DNA of 54,614 nucleotides from an uncultured Acetatifactor sp. (GTDB taxonomy: Bacteria; Bacillota; Clostridia; Lachnospirales; Lachnospiraceae). Position 1 is the stretch's first letter, and every line of letters begins with the position of its first letter. The notes under the pieces were generated by a model. It was not told the origin of the DNA. It worked only from the letters and a program-made list of their open reading frames with translations, and ran no database searches. The translations under genes and the position numbers were made by a program. Location of the stretch: assembly GCA_910585665.1 (NCBI GenBank), contig CAJUFI010000026.1, positions 1 through 54,614 of the forward strand. The letters run 5' to 3'. Below, in pieces: positions 50,777 through 54,614 of the stretch.

Positions 50777-51556
50777 CTACAGCCCAGACCAGTCTCCCTG
50801 CGTCCCCCTCCCGGCCATATGGTTGATCATGCTGGCCAGATAGCCGGCTCCGAACCCATTATCGATATTCACCACCGACACACCGCTGGCACAGGAGTTC
50901 AGCATAGACAGAAGCGCCGACAATCCGTTGAAGGAAGCGCCATAACCCACGCTGGTGGGCACCGCAATGACCGGGCAGTCCGCCAGGCCGCCGATGACGC
51001 TGGCCAAAGCTCCCTCCATGCCTGCAATGGCAATGATGACGCTGGCGCCCATGATGTCTTCCAGGTGAGCCAATGTCCTGTGGAGCCCTGCTACCCCCAC
51101 ATCATAAAGCCGTACCACTTCATTGCCAAGAATCTGAGCAGTCAGGGCAGCTTCCTCCGCCACCGGAATGTCACTGGTTCCCCCGGTGGCTACCACGATT
51201 CTGCCGATTCCGTCAGGCACCGGCATCTCACCGAGTATGCCTACTCTGGCATCATCATAGTACTCCAATGCGTGGCGCTTTCCTACCATCTCAGCCGTCT
51301 CCCGGGACATGCGGGTAATCAGTATCGTCTTCTGGCCGCTTCTCTCCATGACATCGATTATGCCGCTTATTTGCTCCGGGGTCTTTCCCGCGCCATAAAT
51401 CACTTCCGCCGCGCCCTGGCGTATCTTGCGGTGCAGATCCACTTTGGCATATCCAATGTCCTCAAAGGGCTCCACCTTAATTTTCAACAATGCGTCCTCC
51501 ACGGACATCCCGCCGGACTGCACGGCTTCCAGTATCCTCTTGATTTCATTGTTCAT
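50777..51556 (-). CDS. larB: Nickel-pincer cofactor biosynthesis carboxylase/hydrolase LarB
   Basis: A 259-residue protein with an AIR-carboxylase (PurE)-like C-terminal domain. LarB carboxylates and hydrolyses nicotinic acid adenine dinucleotide to pyridinium-3,5-biscarboxylate mononucleotide, the first step of the pathway. RIVVATGGTSDIPVAEEA, YDVGVAGLHR and AIAGMEGALASVIGGLADCPVIAVPTSVGYG are typical. Its ATG overlaps the larE stop by 4 nt, so larE and larB are coupled. Confidence 0.96.
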   Translation of the reverse strand: MNNEIKRILEAVQSGGMSVEDALLKIKVEPFEDIGYAKVDLHRKIRQGAAEVIYGAGKTPEQISGIIDVMERSGQKTILITRMSRETAEMVGKRHALEYYDDARVGILGEMPVPDGIGRIVVATGGTSDIPVAEEAALTAQILGNEVVRLYDVGVAGLHRTLAHLEDIMGASVIIAIAGMEGALASVIGGLADCPVIAVPTSVGYGASFNGLSALLSMLNSCASGVSVVNIDNGFGAGYLASMINHMAGRGTQGDWSGL

Positions 51557-52539
51557 CCCCGCACCTCCAGATCCAGCATCACTGCACTATAGTATTTTTT
51601 CAATTCCGCCAGGATTTCCTTCCGTCTGCCAAGCAGCAGCGGAATGTCGCCCTCCGTAACCTGTAGGCGCGCCATGTCCGCAGCCGCCCCCTCGCCGGAT
51701 GTCACCTTTTCAGGCTGCATCCGCTCAAATGCCCCCTCACCAGACGGCTCCTCCTCAGGCGGCATCCGCTCAAATGTCCACCCATCAGACGGCTCCCCCT
51801 CAGGCTGCATCCGCTCAAATGCCCCCTCACCAGACGCCCCCGCCCCAGGCAGCGCAGGTTCCGCTCCCCATGGCATTCCACAGGCAGGTGCTCTATGGCT
51901 ATCCCGTCCGCTATCCATCGGAACCATTCTCACACGAAAATCCCTCAATCCGACGGAAGCCAGATAACTTTCCGCCCTCTCTGTCCGACATAGCTTCTCC
52001 TCCGTAATCTCTGTGCCGGTAGGAATCCTGGTGGCAAGGCAGGCATAGGCTGGCTTGTCCCAGGTGAACAGGCCGGCTTCTTTAGACAATCTCCGGATTT
52101 CCGCCTTGGTCAGCCCGCATTCCCGGAGCGGAGAGCGCACTTCCAGTTCCCGGAGCGCCCGCATGCCGGGACGGTCTCCCGCATCATCAGAAGCATTCGT
52201 GCCGTCCATCAGCACGGAAAAGCCATCTTCCGCAGCCGCTTTTGCTATGGCAGTGAAAAGCCTCTTTTTACAATGGTAACAGCGATCCCTGGGATTGGAA
52301 GCCACCTGCGCGTCAGCGAGCACATCCTCCTCCAATATCCGCATATCCGCCCCCAGCTCCCCGGCCAGTCTACGGGCATCCTCCAGCTCGAACCGGGGCT
52401 GAAAAGCCGATTTGACATAATAAGCCCGCACCGACGCACCGCTCTCCCCAGCCGCATATAGCAGATACGCCGAATCCACCCCTCCTGAAAATGCCAGAGC
52501 CACTTTCGGATTCTCCCGAAAGAAATCTTTTAAGTCCAT
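51553..52539 (-). CDS. larE: Sulfur-transferase LarE with a tandem-repeat insertion
   Basis: A 328-residue ATP-dependent sulfur insertase of nickel-pincer cofactor synthesis. PP-loop FSGGVDS (17-23), CYHCKKRLF and the sulfur-donor-type Cys167 in ACLATRIPTG (equivalent by motif to Cys176 of L. plantarum LarE) indicate the sacrificial-cysteine type. Between the strand LRDFRVRMV (about 206) and ARLQVTEGDIPLL (about 290), where normal LarE has only a short link, there is a non-conserved stretch plus about 3.5 copies of a 15-residue repeat (237-285). The ATG at 52539 with GGGGG 6 nt upstream is preferred; the frame opens at 52551. The MITE-like element lies immediately upstream. Confidence 0.93.
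   Translation of the reverse strand: MDLKDFFRENPKVALAFSGGVDSAYLLYAAGESGASVRAYYVKSAFQPRFELEDARRLAGELGADMRILEEDVLADAQVASNPRDRCYHCKKRLFTAIAKAAAEDGFSVLMDGTNASDDAGDRPGMRALRELEVRSPLRECGLTKAEIRRLSKEAGLFTWDKPAYACLATRIPTGTEITEEKLCRTERAESYLASVGLRDFRVRMVPMDSGRDSHRAPACGMPWGAEPALPGAGASGEGAFERMQPEGEPSDGWTFERMPPEEEPSGEGAFERMQPEKVTSGEGAAADMARLQVTEGDIPLLLGRRKEILAELKKYYSAVMLDLEVRG
51710..51844. repeat. 45-bp tandem repeat within larE
   Basis: Three units of 45 bp begin at 51710, 51755 and 51800, with partial copies on both sides. The units are nearly identical in DNA (for example TCAGGCTGCATCCGCTCAAA starts units 1 and 3, with one change in unit 2). They encode FERMQPEGEPSDGWT, FERMPPEEEPSGEGA and FERMQPEKVTSGEGA. 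Confidence 0.93.
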
Positions 52540-52557
52540 ATATGCCCCCATTTCTTC

Positions 52558-52744
52558 TTAGGAATTGCCGGGAAATAACTGATACAGCTTCTTTAGAGAA
52601 AAGCCCGGAAATGCAAGGAAAACAGCTTTAAACTCGTATCAGTTATTTGAAGACACTTCCTTAATACTTACAAGCGCTGAAATCTGCCGCCAGTCCTGGT
52701 TCCCTTCGCTCGTATTGCAGCAGTTATTTTCCGGCATTTCCTAA
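52558..52744. mobile_element. MITE-like element with 24-bp terminal inverted repeats
   Basis: The left end TTAGGAATTGCCGGGAAATAACTG-type sequence (52558-52581) matches the inverted right end (52721-52744) at 22 of 24 positions. The 187-bp interior has no coding frame. A second inverted pair, AAATAACTGATAC (52573-52585) and GTATCAGTTATTT (52637-52649), lets the left end also pair internally. Both ends finish at TA, compatible with a TA target duplication as made by IS630/Tc1-type transposases. It fills the gap between the sigma-fusion gene and larE. Confidence 0.75.
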
Positions 52745-52766
52745 GCCGTGTGACTGGCCCCTCGGC

Positions 52767-54530
52767 TCATTCCGGAATTTCTACCATAACCGGAATGTGA
52801 AAGTCGCATTTCCAGGGAACAACCACCTCATTTTCCGGAACCAGCTTATACTGTGAAACATCGAAAGCACCATTCAGGATTCCGACAATTCGCTCTTCAT
52901 ATCCGTCTTCCATTCCATTATTCACAGTTACTTCTTCCATATAAAATTTTTCATGAACTATGATAGGACATTCACCAAAAAACCGTACCATCTGCGGCAT
53001 ACCCAGGCTATCGTCTTCCGTCCCTTCTTCCATTTCATAGCGCAGCACTATCTTCCAATAGGAAAAATCTTCCGGGCTATACTCATCCGGAATGGCAACC
53101 GCTTCGCATTCTTCCCCTTCCACTCTCTCGCAGCTTTCCACCGAAACCCTGCCTCCCGGAATCTCATACTCCACATCCTCCCATTCACAGGTCTCCAGAT
53201 TGATGGGAATCACAAAATTGCCATTATATCGATAGAGCAGCTCCAGGCTGGGTATCTGTATGATATATTCCCCGGCCTGCACTTCTCCGAAATTAAATTC
53301 TATGAAATTTTCTTTTCCTCCCGTCGTTATATTCCCCCGTATCTCCTTTCCGTCCGGCGCCACCGCTATGATATCCCAAAGCTGGAAATCATACGGCCCT
53401 ACAGAATCCCAATCGCCCACATTGCTCTCTCCTTCCGCACCGAAATCGACTTCCATCTGCCCCTTCTCCTCTATCAACAGCGGATACAAGCCAACCAGCA
53501 AATCTCCCCTCTTCACTTTCGGGACGGCTAACACCCCGCCTTTCTCACCCATCTGGTAGTCATATCCCCGGAAATCTTCAGCTCCTGAAAGATGAAAGCG
53601 AAGCGGGAATTGAACCCCGGACCAGTCCCATGTCATCTCCCAAACTGTCTGTCCCTCGGAGGGCATTTCTATCGATTCCGCCTCCACTTCAAAATCTATA
53701 TCCTGCGGCAGTTCTACGTGATAGCCGGTCAGACAGATATACTCCTTCTCCCCGTCCTTCAGCATACCTATCTCTATATCCTCTCCCGGTCTCCAGGTGT
53801 CCCTGTCTTCGCTGTTGAAATGAACCATTCCATGAGCCAACAGCTCTCCGTTCGCTATAAAAGCATTCTCCAGCACATACGTCCCTCTGTCATTCTCAAT
53901 CGTGATGCTTTCCTCCAGCATATAGATGGAAAAATCTGGCTCTGAGACGACTCCGAACCCCGGCACGATACCGAAATAACGGACAATAATGTACGCGCAT
54001 GCGTCCAGCGGCAAAGCGAGCAATAGAACCAGAACCGCAATCATGGCCAGACGCATCTTGCTCAGGCTTCTCTGATGCCTCTTCTTCACCGTCTCATATG
54101 GAAGCCCCAGGGAATCCGCGATTTCCTGAATCGTCATCCCGCCGTAGTACTTCATGCGGATGATGTCCAAGTCCTCCGGCTTCAGAACTGCCATAGCCTT
54201 CTCCAAATTCAGCTTCCTGTCCACCTGCTCCATCTGCCCTGTTTCGCCGGGGATTTCCTCGTCCAGCTCCAGGGTTCTGCGCAGGTTCTCCCTGCGGTAG
54301 CGGCTGACTGCCAGGTTCCGGGCAATTGCCGCCAGAAACGATGCCAGATTGCCTTTAGAGCTATCGAACCGCTCCCTGCCTGTATAAAATTCCATAAAAG
54401 TATCATTCACGCATTCCTTGATATCCTCAGGATTCTTCAAGTACTGCTCCACCACATGCCAGAGCAGGCCCGTGTAGCGCTCCACCGCCAGAGACATAGC
54501 CTTCTGAGGATTTGCCTCAAGCAGCACCAT
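52767..54530 (-). CDS. ECF-type sigma factor fused to a membrane helix and large extracytoplasmic domain
   Basis: A 587-residue single frame. Residues 1-80 are a sigma-70 region 2 (VVEQYLKNPEDIKECVNDTFMEFYTGRERFD..ARNLAVSRYRREN). Residues 108-158 are region 4 with its HTH (LKPEDLDIIRMKYYGGMTIQEIADSLGLPYETVKKRHQRSLSKMR). One hydrophobic helix follows at once (about 161-183, LAMIAVLVLLLALPLDACAYIIV), then about 400 beta-rich residues with many Glu and aromatic residues that should lie outside the cell. In relatives, a sigma factor and a separate membrane anti-sigma or DUF4179-like protein are adjacent genes; here they are one polypeptide and no anti-sigma domain is recognisable. AGGAAA lies 7 nt upstream of the ATG. 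Confidence 0.88.
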   Translation of the reverse strand: MVLLEANPQKAMSLAVERYTGLLWHVVEQYLKNPEDIKECVNDTFMEFYTGRERFDSSKGNLASFLAAIARNLAVSRYRRENLRRTLELDEEIPGETGQMEQVDRKLNLEKAMAVLKPEDLDIIRMKYYGGMTIQEIADSLGLPYETVKKRHQRSLSKMRLAMIAVLVLLLALPLDACAYIIVRYFGIVPGFGVVSEPDFSIYMLEESITIENDRGTYVLENAFIANGELLAHGMVHFNSEDRDTWRPGEDIEIGMLKDGEKEYICLTGYHVELPQDIDFEVEAESIEMPSEGQTVWEMTWDWSGVQFPLRFHLSGAEDFRGYDYQMGEKGGVLAVPKVKRGDLLVGLYPLLIEEKGQMEVDFGAEGESNVGDWDSVGPYDFQLWDIIAVAPDGKEIRGNITTGGKENFIEFNFGEVQAGEYIIQIPSLELLYRYNGNFVIPINLETCEWEDVEYEIPGGRVSVESCERVEGEECEAVAIPDEYSPEDFSYWKIVLRYEMEEGTEDDSLGMPQMVRFFGECPIIVHEKFYMEEVTVNNGMEDGYEERIVGILNGAFDVSQYKLVPENEVVVPWKCDFHIPVMVEIPE

Positions 54531-54560
54531 AATTTTTTCCTGTAAATCTTTCTCCGCTGT

Positions 54561-54590
54561 ATTATACTAAGCACCGATTGGATTTGCAGT
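54561..54590 (-). promoter_or_regulatory. Possible promoter of the sigma-fusion gene
   Basis: On the minus strand TATAAT (54561-54566) is preceded 17 bp upstream by CTGCAA, a weak -35. The -10 is good; the -35 is not, and an autoregulated ECF-type promoter could overlap. The remaining bases to the window end hold nothing else. Confidence 0.45.
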
Positions 54591-54614
54591 AAATAGATAT
54601 GCCCATTTAGGCCG

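Overview
The window reads as a chromosome segment of an anaerobic, moderately GC-rich Firmicute, most likely a Lachnospiraceae-type Clostridium. The evidence is the housekeeping order ylxM-ffh-rpsP-khpA-rimM-trmD-rplS-rbgA-rnhB plus a FliK-like/FlhB-like pair (the order known from Bacillus and Clostridia), strong AGGAGG ribosome binding sites, consensus sigma-A promoters, a ferredoxin-type [FeFe] hydrogenase, and orphan lipoprotein and two-component genes typical of gut clostridia. No rRNA, tRNA or CRISPR array was seen. The genus assignment is inference.

Layout. 1-5200: a MoxR ATPase diverges from metF, followed by a 92-nt hairpin element and a large soluble hybrid histidine kinase. 5200-10800 (minus strand): DUF512 radical SAM protein, der, plsY, gpsA and a ZIP metal transporter, with a 19-bp tandem repeat array that includes the der stop codon. 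A long-form PRPP synthetase (plus strand) diverges from this group and converges on a membrane histidine kinase with its OmpR-type regulator (12.2-15.7 kb). 15.8-27.7 kb (minus): the translation and secretion block from ylxM down to yfiH, including a TrmD-GNAT fusion, two signal peptidases around rbgA, and FliK/FlhB-like proteins without any other flagellar gene. 28-30 kb: a more AT-rich islet with an orphan lipoprotein and an IS630 remnant. 30-40 kb (minus): yitT, threonine ammonia-lyase, ftsY, smc, rnc, acpP, plsX, then rpmF and DUF177.

40.3-45.5 kb is a sialic-acid catabolic cluster: NanA-like lyase, RpiR regulator, a sialidase-like protein without signal peptide, ROK kinase (NanK role) and NanE, with good promoter and operator candidates but no transporter. 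45.6-47.1 kb encodes a single-subunit [FeFe] hydrogenase that looks like group B. 47.2-52.5 kb (minus) carries larE-larB-larC for nickel-pincer cofactor synthesis, without larA, followed by a translationally coupled RNA ligase and HD-Pnk end-healing enzyme. The window closes with a MITE-like inverted-repeat element and a sigma factor fused through one membrane segment to a large outer domain.

The observations I find most worth following are: (1) the membrane-tethered sigma factor fusion; (2) a family of 19-bp palindromic repeats found in two tandem arrays whose palindrome arms covary, with a 22/24-nt match inserted in frame inside rimM and weaker relics elsewhere; (3) the ligase/HD-Pnk RNA-repair pair downstream of the lar genes; (4) the TrmD-GNAT fusion; and (5) a LarE interrupted by 15-residue tandem repeats.
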